Below, piece by piece: positions 1-5,377 of a DNA stretch of 5,904 nt. This DNA comes from JANRKG01 sp033763635. GTDB taxonomy: Bacteria > Cyanobacteriota > Cyanobacteriia > GCF-001939115. The DNA lies in the NCBI GenBank assembly GCA_033763635.1, contig JANRKG010000395.1, forward strand, positions 1 to 5,904. The letters are read 5' to 3'. The position numbers and the translations under genes were made by a program. The notes beneath the pieces were generated by a model that had not been told where the DNA came from, did no database searches, and saw only the letters and a list, made by a program, of their open reading frames with translations. How positions within the stretch are numbered: position 1 is the stretch's first letter; every line of letters starts with the position of its first letter.

Positions 1-270
1 CGCGGTGCCCGCCGCCGCCTGGTCGGCTTTTCTCGCGCCACCTCCGACCATGCCTTTAACGCCACCATTTGGGATGTGGTTGTGCATCCCGACTTTCAGG
101 GACGCGGCTTGGGCAAAGAGCTCATGCGCCAGCTGATCAAAAAGCTGCGCAGCGAAGACATTAGCAACGTCACCCTGTTTGCCGATCCCCAGGTGGTGGA
201 GTTCTACCGTACCCTTGGCTTTATGGCAGATCCAGAAGGGATTAAGGGGATGTTCTGGTATCCAGACTAA
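1..270 (+). CDS. GNAT family N-acetyltransferase, Ycf52/plastid NSI-SNAT-like (5' partial)
   Basis: The frame is open from base 1 and ends at TAA 268-270, so 89 C-terminal residues are visible and the start lies upstream. The acetyl-CoA-binding motif A is clear: VVHPDFQGRGLGKEL, with the Q/RxxGxG signature QGRGLG at visible residues 33-38. It is followed by a helix and the C-terminal strand VTLFADPQVVEFYRTLGF. The ending DPEGIKGMFWYP closely resembles, from memory, the ends of plastid-encoded Ycf52 and of plant chloroplast GNATs (NSI/GNAT2, serotonin acetyltransferase). Members of this family transfer acetyl from acetyl-CoA to lysines, protein N-termini or small amines such as serotonin; which substrate applies here cannot be read from the sequence. 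A GTG at 76 is in frame but falls inside the conserved fold, just before motif A, so it is not the real start. No clear terminator follows. The GNAT call is very secure; the Ycf52-type assignment is good but from recall. Confidence 0.9.
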   Translation, partial: RGARRRLVGFSRATSDHAFNATIWDVVVHPDFQGRGLGKELMRQLIKKLRSEDISNVTLFADPQVVEFYRTLGFMADPEGIKGMFWYPD

Positions 271-320
271 GGGATTGTTTCTCACCCCTAACTCACGAAT
301 TCAAAACTCGATCGCAAGGC

Positions 321-349
321 TTGCAAGATTCGTTTACAATGAATAGAAT
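321..349 (+). promoter_or_regulatory. Candidate sigma70-type promoter upstream of tRNA-Pro
   Basis: A -35-like TTGCAA (321-326) is separated by exactly 17 bp from a -10-like TAGAAT (344-349), matching TTGACA at 4 of 6 and TATAAT at 5 of 6 positions. Transcription would start near 356, giving a leader of about 87 nt before the tRNA at 443, which RNase P would remove. It is the best-spaced promoter I could find between the acetyltransferase stop and the tRNA. The spacing and matches are seen; promoter function is inferred. Confidence 0.4.
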
Positions 350-442
350 ATTAGCCTCCCTGATTTTTGGGTGGGCACAAAGCTACTAGTCAAATCACGA
401 TTAATTATCATGATTCGTTAATTGATTAGCTTGCTTTTTTCA

Positions 443-516
443 CGGGATGTAGCGCAGCTTGGTAGCGCGCCTGCTTTGGGAGCAGGATGCCGCAGGTTCA
501 AATCCTGTCATCCCGA
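443..516 (+). tRNA. trnP-UGG: tRNA-Pro (anticodon UGG)
   Basis: A complete 74-nt cloverleaf can be folded by eye. The acceptor stem CGGGATG (443-449) pairs with CATCCCG (509-515). The D-stem GCGC (452-455) pairs with GCGC (465-468). The anticodon stem CCTGC (470-474) pairs with GCAGG (482-486). The T-stem GCAGG (492-496) pairs with CCTGT (504-508), with one G-U pair, around the loop TTCAAAT. The anticodon loop TTTGGGA places TGG at 477-479, which reads CCA and by wobble other proline codons. The C1-G72 pair and discriminator A73 (516) fit bacterial tRNA-Pro identity. CCA is not encoded, so it must be added after transcription. No intron is present. A perfect tandem repeat starts 3 nt after the gene. 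Confidence 0.97.
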
Positions 517-519
517 TTA

Positions 520-589
520 TTACTTTTGACTCCTTACTTTTGACTCCTTACTTTTGACTCCTTACTTTTGACTCCTTACTTTTGACTCC
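520..589 (+). repeat. Five perfect tandem copies of a 14-bp unit (STRR-like)
   Basis: The unit TTACTTTTGACTCC occurs five times without a mismatch at 520-533, 534-547, 548-561, 562-575 and 576-589, then breaks down in TTTCTAGG. The 14-mer splits into two heptads, TTACTTT and TGACTCC, that share TNACTYY, so it may be a doubled and diverged heptamer. Short tandemly repeated heptamers (STRR) are well known between cyanobacterial genes; assignment here is by resemblance. The array begins 3 nt after the tRNA 3' end and carries a TTTT run in each unit, so it would sit in the tRNA precursor trailer if transcribed. Perfect identity suggests recent expansion or homogenisation. Confidence 0.95.
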
Positions 590-670
590 TTTCTAGGGCA
601 GATGGAATTTGATTTGGGAACCATTCCTATTTTGAAAGGTTCTACAGTAGAGAAAAGTAATTGAAAAAGG

Positions 671-699
671 TTGGCAGAGATAGGTAGGTCTGCTATACA
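671..699 (+). promoter_or_regulatory. Candidate promoter for the tic22-like gene
   Basis: TTGGCA (671-676, 5 of 6 matches to TTGACA) lies 17 bp from TATACA (694-699, 4 of 6 to TATAAT), and the -10 is preceded by TGC, an extended -10 element. Transcription would start near 706 and leave a leader of about 240 nt before the ATG at 948. The same bases form the start of the possible 54-residue frame described for 602-835, so the two readings compete. The match is seen; activity is inferred. Confidence 0.35.
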
Positions 700-759
700 T
701 GATGTGAACAAAATACAGGAATTTATTTTAGTGCCGTTTTGTTTTTCCAGGCGTTTACA

Positions 760-774
760 TCAGGAACATCCTGA
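760..774. repeat. Perfect 6-bp inverted repeat with 3-nt spacer
   Basis: TCAGGA (760-765), ACA, TCCTGA (769-774) forms a perfect 15-base dyad. It could be an operator half-site pair or a small hairpin in the leader of the tic22-like transcript if the promoter at 671 is used. No T-run follows, so it is not a terminator. A dyad this short may be chance. Confidence 0.3.
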
Positions 775-877
775 AAGATGGTATGAAACATTGGGAGAGG
801 TAGGAAGAGACTTCCAGAACGACCCCATCCAGTAATCGCTTAAAATTTCCAAGTTAGCCCTGCTAAACAACAATCCG

Positions 878-909
878 AATCAAAATCTGGAATCAAAATC
901 TGGAATCAA
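878..909 (+). repeat. 13-bp tandem repeat, about 2.5 copies
   Basis: AATCAAAATCTGG occurs at 878-890 and 891-903, followed by a partial AATCAA at 904-909, all without mismatch. It lies 38 bp before the start codon of the tic22-like gene, in its probable leader or promoter region. The unit is unrelated to the 14-bp array behind the tRNA. Confidence 0.85.
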
Positions 910-947
910 CGTCGTCATGTAAGTGACCTCTTAACTTAGGAGAAACC

Positions 948-1754
948 ATGAAATCAATTGCTCGATGGAGTGCTGTATTCGGTCTGGTAGGCGGTGCGTT
1001 GATCGCTCCCTCGTTGGCAGGGTTTGCCAGTCTGCTGGCCTTGACCGAAGAACAAATTTTGAGAGCGCTACGGCCTGTTCCGGTTTTTGCGATCGCAAAC
1101 TCCCAGGGGGCACCCCTGGTTGCCGCTCCCCCGAATGGTCAGCAAGGTTCACCCGTTGCTGGGGTTTTCATCAGCCAAAAGGATGCTCAAGCATTTCTGG
1201 ACACGCTGAAGACCAAAAATCCTGAGCTAGCCAAGGATGTACGGGTGGTTCCTGTCTCTCTCGGTGAAGTGTACCAGTTGGGCCAAGCGAACAAGAACAG
1301 GCCCGAAAAGCTGGAGTTTGCTTACGTCCCGATGGTGCAGCAAGTGCAAACGGCTGTAAATCTCCTCAAGCAAGGTGGACAAAAGATTGAACAGTTTAAC
1401 GGGGTTCCCCTGTTTCTGGCGCGGGGGGGTGCTGACAAAGGCTACCTGACGATTCAGCGGGGCAACGAACAGGTAATTCCTCTCTTCTTTAAAAAAGAAG
1501 AACTGCAAAGCATGCTGGATCGATTTAAGCAACAGCAACCCAATCTGGCAAACACGATCGATATTCAGGTTGTCAACCTGGAAGGGGTGATCCAAACGCT
1601 GCAAACCAGCAATAATCAACAACTTACCCAAATCGTGCTGATTCCGCCTCAAGAGTCTCTGGAGTACGTGCAGAAGAATCTGCCTGCGGGTCAAGCGGGG
1701 CAAAATCAGCAGCGACCTGCAACTCCCGCTCCTGCAAATCCTCCCAAGAAGTAA
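948..1754 (+). CDS. Tic22-like family protein, exported
   Basis: 268 residues. The start ATG 948 is supported by an AGGAG at 938-942, 5 nt upstream. Residues 1-31 form a signal peptide: a basic start (MKSIAR), a hydrophobic core, and possible cleavage after SLA-24 or, more likely, LLA-31 just before LTEEQ. The mature part has the two-lobe Tic22 design. The first lobe (about 43-119) begins PVPVFAIANSQGAPLV and runs through VAGVFISQKDAQAFL to VVPVSLGEVYQL. The second (about 153-219) repeats the pattern, with GVPLFLARG, VIPLFFKKEELQSML and IQVVNLEGVIQTL. The last 22 or so residues are a Pro/Ala/Gln-rich tail ending PPKK. Chloroplast Tic22 works in the intermembrane space in protein import; cyanobacterial homologues are periplasmic or thylakoid-associated and have been linked to outer-membrane biogenesis with Omp85. 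The same role here is inference. It stands as a single-gene unit closed by the hairpin at 1774-1798. Confidence 0.88.
   Translation: MKSIARWSAVFGLVGGALIAPSLAGFASLLALTEEQILRALRPVPVFAIANSQGAPLVAAPPNGQQGSPVAGVFISQKDAQAFLDTLKTKNPELAKDVRVVPVSLGEVYQLGQANKNRPEKLEFAYVPMVQQVQTAVNLLKQGGQKIEQFNGVPLFLARGGADKGYLTIQRGNEQVIPLFFKKEELQSMLDRFKQQQPNLANTIDIQVVNLEGVIQTLQTSNNQQLTQIVLIPPQESLEYVQKNLPAGQAGQNQQRPATPAPANPPKK
1089..1096. repeat. HIP1 palindrome
   Basis: Perfect GCGATCGC inside the tic22-like gene, encoding part of FAIAN. HIP1 is highly over-represented in most cyanobacterial genomes and supports the taxonomic call. Confidence 0.9.
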
Positions 1755-1773
1755 GACAAGTTTTGTTGCTCTT

Positions 1774-1808
1774 AGGGGCTTAGCGTTGCTAAGCCCCTCG
1801 TCTCTTTT
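1774..1808 (+). terminator. Rho-independent-type terminator after the tic22-like gene
   Basis: AGGGGCTTAGC (1774-1784), loop GTT, GCTAAGCCCCT (1788-1798) gives a perfect 11-bp stem with a 3-nt loop, starting 20 nt after the stop codon. A pyrimidine-rich CGTCTCTTTT follows rather than a clean T-run. It separates the tic22-like gene from prmC, and its symmetry means it could also act on the other strand. Confidence 0.8.
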
Positions 1809-1855
1809 GAGAAGGTTGCATTTTTTGAGGTTCATGCTCTCTAACGCTTTTAAGA

Positions 1856-2800
1856 ATGATGGGCAGGAGTGACATCCCTCAGAAATCGGGGAATGCCCAT
1901 CTTGTTGTTGGGGCTGAGTTTGGGCGATGGTTTGATGAAGCCCAGGCTAAGGCAACGTCTGAAGGGGTTCCCCTGGAGGAACTCTACTGGTTTCTGCTGG
2001 AATTGACTGATCTCGATCGCCTGTCTCTGCGGCTGAGGGCTTTCCAGACTGCCCCCACCGTCCCTTTAAAGCTTCCGTTCCCAGAACTCGTACACCGTTG
2101 GGAACAACGACTGCACCAGCGCATTCCGGTTCAATATCTGGTCGGTCGCGTCCACTGGCGTAATTTTTCCCTCCTGGTTTCACCTGCGGTCCTGATTCCT
2201 CGCCCGGAAACGGAACTCATTGTTGATCTGGCCGTGGCAGCCATTCAGCAGGTAAACTCTGGGCCTGGTTTGGATGACGTTCACCACTGGGCTGATTTAG
2301 GAACAGGAAGTGGGGCGATCGCCCTGGGTTTGGCAGCGGAGTTTGCCCAGGTTGTGATTCATGCAGTCGATCGCAGTTCCGAAGCCCTGGAAGTTGCCCG
2401 GGCGAATGCGGCCCTGCTTCATCTTCACAACCGAGTGCACTTCTACCAGGGAGTCTGGTTTGAGCCTTTACAGCCTTTTAAGGGTCGTTTGGCTGGCATG
2501 GTCTCCAATCCTCCCTACATCCCTAGCCCTGCCATCTCTGAACTGGAACCGGAAGTCGCCCACCACGAACCCCATCTTGCGTTAAATGGAGGACCAGATG
2601 GGTTAAATTGTTTACGAGAACTGGTAGAGAGCGCCCCTGATTACCTGCGACCGGATGGTTTCTGGATTGTTGAGGTGATGGCGGGACAGGCGGATTGGGT
2701 GGCCCAACGCTTGCACCAACGGGGCTATCATCAAATTCAGATTCATCGGGATCTTGCGGGAATTGACCGCTTTGTTTCTGCCCATTGCCCCTCTTCGTAA
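1856..2800 (+). CDS. prmC: Peptide chain release factor N5-glutamine methyltransferase (PrmC/HemK)
   Basis: PrmC transfers methyl from S-adenosylmethionine to the glutamine of the GGQ motif in RF1 and RF2, which speeds peptide release. The 314 residues show the full architecture. A helical N-terminal release-factor-binding domain spans about 15-85. Then come the linker PVQYLVG (91-97), the hallmark IPRPETE (114-120), SAM motif I LGTGSG (148-153) and the catalytic NPPY (218-221) that binds the substrate glutamine amide. It is followed by LEPEVAHHEPHLAL and a closing RDLAGIDRFVSA. Length is slightly above the usual 280-300 because of the N-terminus. The start is uncertain: ATG 1856 and ATG 1859 are adjacent and no good Shine-Dalgarno precedes them. 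An AGGAG at 1865-1869 lies inside the frame and serves no in-frame start I can see. The stop TAA overlaps the next start by one base, so it forms an operon with the tsaC-type gene. Confidence 0.96.
   Translation: MMGRSDIPQKSGNAHLVVGAEFGRWFDEAQAKATSEGVPLEELYWFLLELTDLDRLSLRLRAFQTAPTVPLKLPFPELVHRWEQRLHQRIPVQYLVGRVHWRNFSLLVSPAVLIPRPETELIVDLAVAAIQQVNSGPGLDDVHHWADLGTGSGAIALGLAAEFAQVVIHAVDRSSEALEVARANAALLHLHNRVHFYQGVWFEPLQPFKGRLAGMVSNPPYIPSPAISELEPEVAHHEPHLALNGGPDGLNCLRELVESAPDYLRPDGFWIVEVMAGQADWVAQRLHQRGYHQIQIHRDLAGIDRFVSAHCPSS
2315..2322. repeat. HIP1 palindrome
   Basis: Perfect GCGATCGC in prmC, just after the codons for SAM motif I (GSGAIA). Confidence 0.9.
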
Positions 2801-3411
2801 TGCCACAGGTTTCTCTCTCAGACTTCATTCTTGCTGCTCGATCGGGTATAGCCCTGGTTAGCTTCCCGACAGATACGGTTCCGGCGCTAGCCACCCGTCC
2901 TGATCAGGCGAATTTAATCTTTACCACCAAGCAACGTAGCCCAGATAAGCCCCTGATCCTCATGGGAGCGGAGGCTGCCGATCTCTGGCCCTTCGTTACC
3001 GGGACTCCTGAGCAATGGGAGATCTGGAAACAGGTCGCAGTCCAACATTGGCCCGGAGCGTTGACCCTGGTTCTGCCAGCGAGCGATCGGGTTCCCCCAG
3101 CCGTGAATCCGGGCGACCCAACCACGATCGGGATTCGGGTTCCCAATCATGCGATCGCCCGTGCCGTTCTCGCTCAGACTGGCCCACTGGCAACCACCAG
3201 TGTCAACCGCTCTGGTGAACCTGCTTTGAAGACAATGGCAGCGATCGAAGCCCAGTTTCCCCAAATTCTGACCCTGGCTCCAGGGGAATCAGAGGAATTG
3301 GCGACTCGGTTCCCGACTGCCCCCACCCAGGCTTCGGACACCCCCTCAACGGTTGCCAAATGGACTTCAACCGGATGGGAAATCTTGCGTCAGGGGGCGA
3401 TTATTCTGTAG
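2800..3411 (+). CDS. tsaC: L-threonylcarbamoyladenylate synthase, Sua5/YciO/YrdC/YwlC family
   Basis: This family makes threonylcarbamoyl-AMP from threonine, bicarbonate and ATP, the intermediate for the t6A37 modification of ANN-decoding tRNAs. The 203 residues fit the short single-domain type. Visible motifs are FPTDTVPALA (22-31), KQRSPDKPL (44-52, nucleotide and threonine binding), WPGALTLVLPA (84-94), GIRVPNH (111-117) and TTSVNRSGEPA (132-142), where most relatives read TSAN-SG. It ends PSTVAKWTSTGWEILRQGAI. The ATG at 2800 is chosen over an in-frame TTG at 2785: it starts the protein at the family's usual point and makes the overlap TAATG with prmC, a typical translational-coupling junction. 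There is no independent Shine-Dalgarno. PrmC-YwlC/Sua5 neighbourhoods are common in bacteria, and yrdC mutations affect an RF1 mutant in E. coli, which fits a shared translational role. YciO-like function cannot be fully excluded. Confidence 0.92.
   Translation: MPQVSLSDFILAARSGIALVSFPTDTVPALATRPDQANLIFTTKQRSPDKPLILMGAEAADLWPFVTGTPEQWEIWKQVAVQHWPGALTLVLPASDRVPPAVNPGDPTTIGIRVPNHAIARAVLAQTGPLATTSVNRSGEPALKTMAAIEAQFPQILTLAPGESEELATRFPTAPTQASDTPSTVAKWTSTGWEILRQGAIIL
3151..3158. repeat. HIP1 palindrome
   Basis: Perfect GCGATCGC in the tsaC-type gene, encoding AIA of NHAIARA. Seven-of-eight variants occur nearby, for example GCGATCGA at 3241. Confidence 0.9.
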
Positions 3412-3465
3412 CAATCTCGCCCCATTTGTAAGGATGCACCCGGTCTTTATCGGGGAAACGTCCCA

Positions 3466-4476
3466 TTAAACCCCGTAGTACGATCGATACCAATCCACAA
3501 ACCGCTGTACCCCTACCTCGATCGGGGTGTCGGGCCGAAATCCAACCTCTCGCACCAGATCATCCACATCAGCGTAGGTTTCTAAGACATCTCCAGGCTG
3601 AAGCGGTAATAATTTCTTCTCAGCTTCTAACCCTAACGCCTTCTCCAGGACTTCAATAAAGTGGATGAGTTCAATGGGTTGGTTATTGCCGATATTGTAG
3701 ATTCGATACGGAGCGCTACTGCTACCAGGAGTCAGGGATTCGCCAGGGCTGAGGATTTGAGCGACGGGAACATGGTTGAGAACACGAATCACCCCTTCCA
3801 CGACATCCTCCACATAGGTAAAGTCTCGGCGCATTTTACCGTAGTTGTAAACCTCGATCGGTTGCTTCGCGAAAATCGCACGGGTAAAGGTAAACAGGGC
3901 CATGTCAGGTCTACCCCAGGGACCGTAAACCGTAAAGAAGCGTAACCCCGTTGTTGGCAATCCATAGAGATGGCTGTAGGTATGGGCCATTAATTCATTG
4001 GCCTTCTTGGTGGCAGCATAAAGGCTAACGGGGTGGTCTACGTTATCCGTCACCGAAAAGGGGATTTTTGTGTTGGCTCCATACACCGAACTAGACGAGG
4101 CAAAAACGAGATGCTTGACATGGGTATGGCGACATCCTTCTAGCACGTTGACAAACCCCGTTAGATTGCTATCTGCATAGGCATGGGGATTTTTCAGAGA
4201 ATACCGAACCCCTGCCTGTGCGCCCATGTGAGCCACCCAATCAAACGGATGGGTAGAGAACAACTGCTCCATCCCAGTGCGATCGGCCAGGTCCAGTCTT
4301 TGAAACGTAAAGTGGGGCTGATTTTCGAGTTGGGCGAGGCGATCGAGTTTTAGCTGAACATCATAGTAGTCATTCAGATTATCCAGCCCGAATACCTCAT
4401 GCCCCTGTGCCAATAGCTTCTGACTAAGATGGAAGCCGACAAAGCCTGCTGCTCCTGTTACCAATACCTTGACCAC
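3466..4476 (-). CDS. NAD-dependent epimerase, probable UDP-glucuronate 4-epimerase (CapI/LpsL type)
   Basis: An extended short-chain dehydrogenase that likely interconverts UDP-glucuronate and UDP-galacturonate, a precursor for capsule, exopolysaccharide or LPS. With the start chosen here it has 336 residues, the usual family length. It shows the Rossmann motif TGAAGFVG (7-14), the acidic LDNLNDYYD loop, SLKNPHAYADSNLTG, the catalytic SSSSVYG region and YAATK (Tyr153, Lys157), then GLRFFTVYGPWGRPDMA, typical of UDP-uronate epimerases, and MRRDFTYVEDVVEG. The frame is open up to GTG 4515, but GTG 4476-4474 is preferred. A perfect AGGAGG (4481-4486) lies 4 nt before it, and the protein then begins VKVLVTGAAG as in relatives. 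It is convergent with tsaC (54-bp gap without a clear terminator) and divergent from exbB. Cytosolic. Family is certain; the exact sugar is inferred. Confidence 0.9.
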   Translation of the reverse strand: MVKVLVTGAAGFVGFHLSQKLLAQGHEVFGLDNLNDYYDVQLKLDRLAQLENQPHFTFQRLDLADRTGMEQLFSTHPFDWVAHMGAQAGVRYSLKNPHAYADSNLTGFVNVLEGCRHTHVKHLVFASSSSVYGANTKIPFSVTDNVDHPVSLYAATKKANELMAHTYSHLYGLPTTGLRFFTVYGPWGRPDMALFTFTRAIFAKQPIEVYNYGKMRRDFTYVEDVVEGVIRVLNHVPVAQILSPGESLTPGSSSAPYRIYNIGNNQPIELIHFIEVLEKALGLEAEKKLLPLQPGDVLETYADVDDLVREVGFRPDTPIEVGVQRFVDWYRSYYGV

Positions 4477-4480
4477 CGAT

Positions 4481-4486
4481 CCTCCT
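4481..4486 (-). promoter_or_regulatory. Strong Shine-Dalgarno deciding the epimerase start
   Basis: Read on the minus strand these bases are AGGAGG, a perfect anti-16S match, followed by ATCG and then GTG at 4476-4474. It lies within the longer reading from GTG 4515, where it would encode Pro-Gly-Gly, and so argues that the extra 13 residues are not translated. Confidence 0.8.
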
Positions 4487-4557
4487 GGATATTTATCAAT
4501 CAATATGGCAGACACTCGTTAGACTGATTCACTTCTGCGCTACCCTACTATTGAATA

Positions 4558-4568
4558 AGCCCTGGGCT
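4558..4568. promoter_or_regulatory. Odd palindrome in the divergent intergenic region, possible operator
   Basis: AGCCC-T-GGGCT is a perfect 5+1+5 dyad in the 153-bp gap between the divergent epimerase and exbB genes. It is flanked by ATTGA at 4550-4554 and again at 4570-4574, 20 bp apart and on the same strand. Such an arrangement could be a regulator site shared by both genes, but no known box (for example a Fur box) matches and no convincing -35/-10 pair was found beside it. Confidence 0.25.
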
Positions 4569-4583
4569 GATTGAGCACTAACT

Positions 4584-4611
4584 CTACATGAAGTCCATGT
4601 GAGGAATGTAG
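4584..4611 (+). promoter_or_regulatory. Two mutually exclusive short hairpins just before exbB
   Basis: CTACAT (4584-4589) can pair with ATGTAG (4606-4611), or ACATG (4586-4590) can pair with CATGT (4596-4600). The pairings share bases and cannot both form. The outer one ends 2 nt before the GAGGAAGG ribosome-binding site (4614-4621) and could be extended through CTC/GAG into it. Stems of 5-6 bp are weak, so an effect on exbB translation is only a possibility. Confidence 0.2.
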
Positions 4612-4629
4612 CAGAGGAAGGTAAAGATT

Positions 4630-5337
4630 GTGAGTATAACAGAGCTATTTGAGAAGGGTGGAATTGCGATGTGGCCTTTGCTGGCCCTATCAATCCTATC
4701 CCTCAGCGCCATTATTGAGCGCCTTTGGTTCTGGATCAGTATTCTGATTAATGAACGAGAAATTGTCACGCGGATTTTAGATGCAGCCCGCCGTGACTGG
4801 ATGATGGCGGCGGATATTGCCCGTCGAGCGGAGGAACAACCCATCGGGCGCTTTTTGTCTGCTCCATTAAAGTTGCAAAATCCTGACCCTGATTTGTTTC
4901 GTCTGGCCCTGGAAACCTCAGCCGACGACGAACTTTCATCCATGCGACGCGGAGATAAAATCCTGGAAGCTGTGATTGCCTTGTCTCCTCTATTAGGACT
5001 TTTGGGGACAGTCGTGGGACTCATTACTTCTCTCCGGTCCATTCGTTTGGGAGATCTGGGATCGACGGCAACGGAAGGGGTGACAACAGGGATTGGAGAA
5101 GCGCTAATCAGTACTGCGGCTGGTTTGATTGTAGCGATCGTCACTCTTGCATTCTACCGACTCTTTCAAGGATTTTTGTTTAACCAGATTAAAGTTTTTC
5201 GGAAAGCAGGAAACGATTTGGAGCTAATCTATCGCCAAGATTGGCTGAACCAACAAGGAGGACATTCCGCCAACAGCGGCACTTCTTCTGTCAGCGATGT
5301 CAAACCCGATCGCCCGGTTAATTTCACAGAACACTAG
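4630..5337 (+). CDS. exbB: MotA/TolQ/ExbB proton channel family protein (ExbB-like)
   Basis: An inner-membrane channel subunit that uses the proton gradient to drive an ExbD/TonB- or TolR/TolA-type motor. The start is GTG 4630, 8 nt after GAGGAAGG. The 235 residues have the three expected membrane segments: TM1 about 12-34 (GGIAMWPLLALSI, then ERLWFW), a long cytoplasmic stretch with charged helices (about 36-111), TM2 about 112-135 (SPLLGLLGTVVGLITS) and TM3 about 154-176 (GIGEALISTAAGLIVAIV). The family-hallmark small and Thr residues of TM2/TM3 are present. The last 25 or so residues are a Ser/Asn-rich soluble tail. exbD follows after 40 bp, so they probably share a transcript. Cyanobacterial ExbB/ExbD pairs have been tied to iron uptake. 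No TonB or receptor gene is in view, so ExbB versus TolQ is decided only by overall likeness. Confidence 0.92.
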   Translation: MSITELFEKGGIAMWPLLALSILSLSAIIERLWFWISILINEREIVTRILDAARRDWMMAADIARRAEEQPIGRFLSAPLKLQNPDPDLFRLALETSADDELSSMRRGDKILEAVIALSPLLGLLGTVVGLITSLRSIRLGDLGSTATEGVTTGIGEALISTAAGLIVAIVTLAFYRLFQGFLFNQIKVFRKAGNDLELIYRQDWLNQQGGHSANSGTSSVSDVKPDRPVNFTEH

Positions 5338-5377
5338 GTTTTGAACATTCGATTTTTCAATCCATCCTTGAATCTCT

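Larger units (their letters stand above)
602..835 (+). pseudogene. Possible small gene remnant with one in-frame stop, unknown product
   Basis: From ATG 602 the frame encodes 20 residues (MEFDLGTIPILKGSTVEKSN), meets TGA at 662-664, and then stays open in the same frame for 56 codons to TAA 833-835. The downstream part could start at TTG 671 and would give 54 residues that look fairly protein-like, including HPERWYETLGEVGRD. It holds a repeated heptad, LAEIGRS and LGEVGRD, 40 codons apart. Only a weak AGGG lies before ATG 602. I do not recognise the product. An open run of this length can arise by chance in intergenic DNA, and a promoter-like sequence overlaps it. It is listed as a low-confidence candidate for a decayed gene, or for a 54-residue small protein from 671. 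Confidence 0.2.
590..947. other. Gene-poor stretch between the tRNA/repeat array and the tic22-like gene
   Basis: This 358-bp stretch contains no gene I recognise. It does hold four things reported separately: a small reading frame with one in-frame stop (602-835), a candidate promoter (671-699), a short perfect dyad (760-774) and a 13-bp tandem repeat (878-909). The last 10 bases carry the ribosome-binding site of the tic22-like gene. I found no RNA gene or terminator in it by eye. Confidence 0.6.

Noticed and set aside
354..376. Stem GCCTCCC / GGGTGGGC with an 8-nt loop upstream of the tRNA, considered as a terminator for the acetyltransferase gene
   Set aside because: It needs a G-U pair and a bulged T, has no T-run after it, and lies almost at the start of the proposed tRNA transcript.
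397..418. Imperfect dyad around ATTAATTATCATGATT upstream of the tRNA
   Set aside because: Only 16 of 22 positions are symmetric in an AT-rich stretch, which is close to what chance gives.
443..589. tRNA followed by repeats as a sign of an integrated element (attachment site)
   Set aside because: No integrase, no second copy of the tRNA 3' end and no foreign-looking genes are in the window.
1227..1835. Long minus-strand frame opposite the tic22-like gene
   Set aside because: It is antisense to a gene with a signal peptide, a ribosome-binding site and family motifs, its translation is Leu/Arg-rich with no domain, and it runs across the terminator hairpin.
2914..3264. Overlapping minus-strand frames opposite tsaC
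   Set aside because: They are several short Gly/Arg/Ser-rich frames over a fully motif-supported gene, so they are antisense shadows.
3412..3465. Shared terminator between convergent tsaC and epimerase genes
   Set aside because: The best hairpin is CCCG/CGGG with an 8-nt loop and no T-run on either strand.
4584..5144. Minus-strand frame opposite exbB
   Set aside because: It is a Ser/Arg-rich shadow of a clear three-helix ExbB frame and has no recognisable domain.
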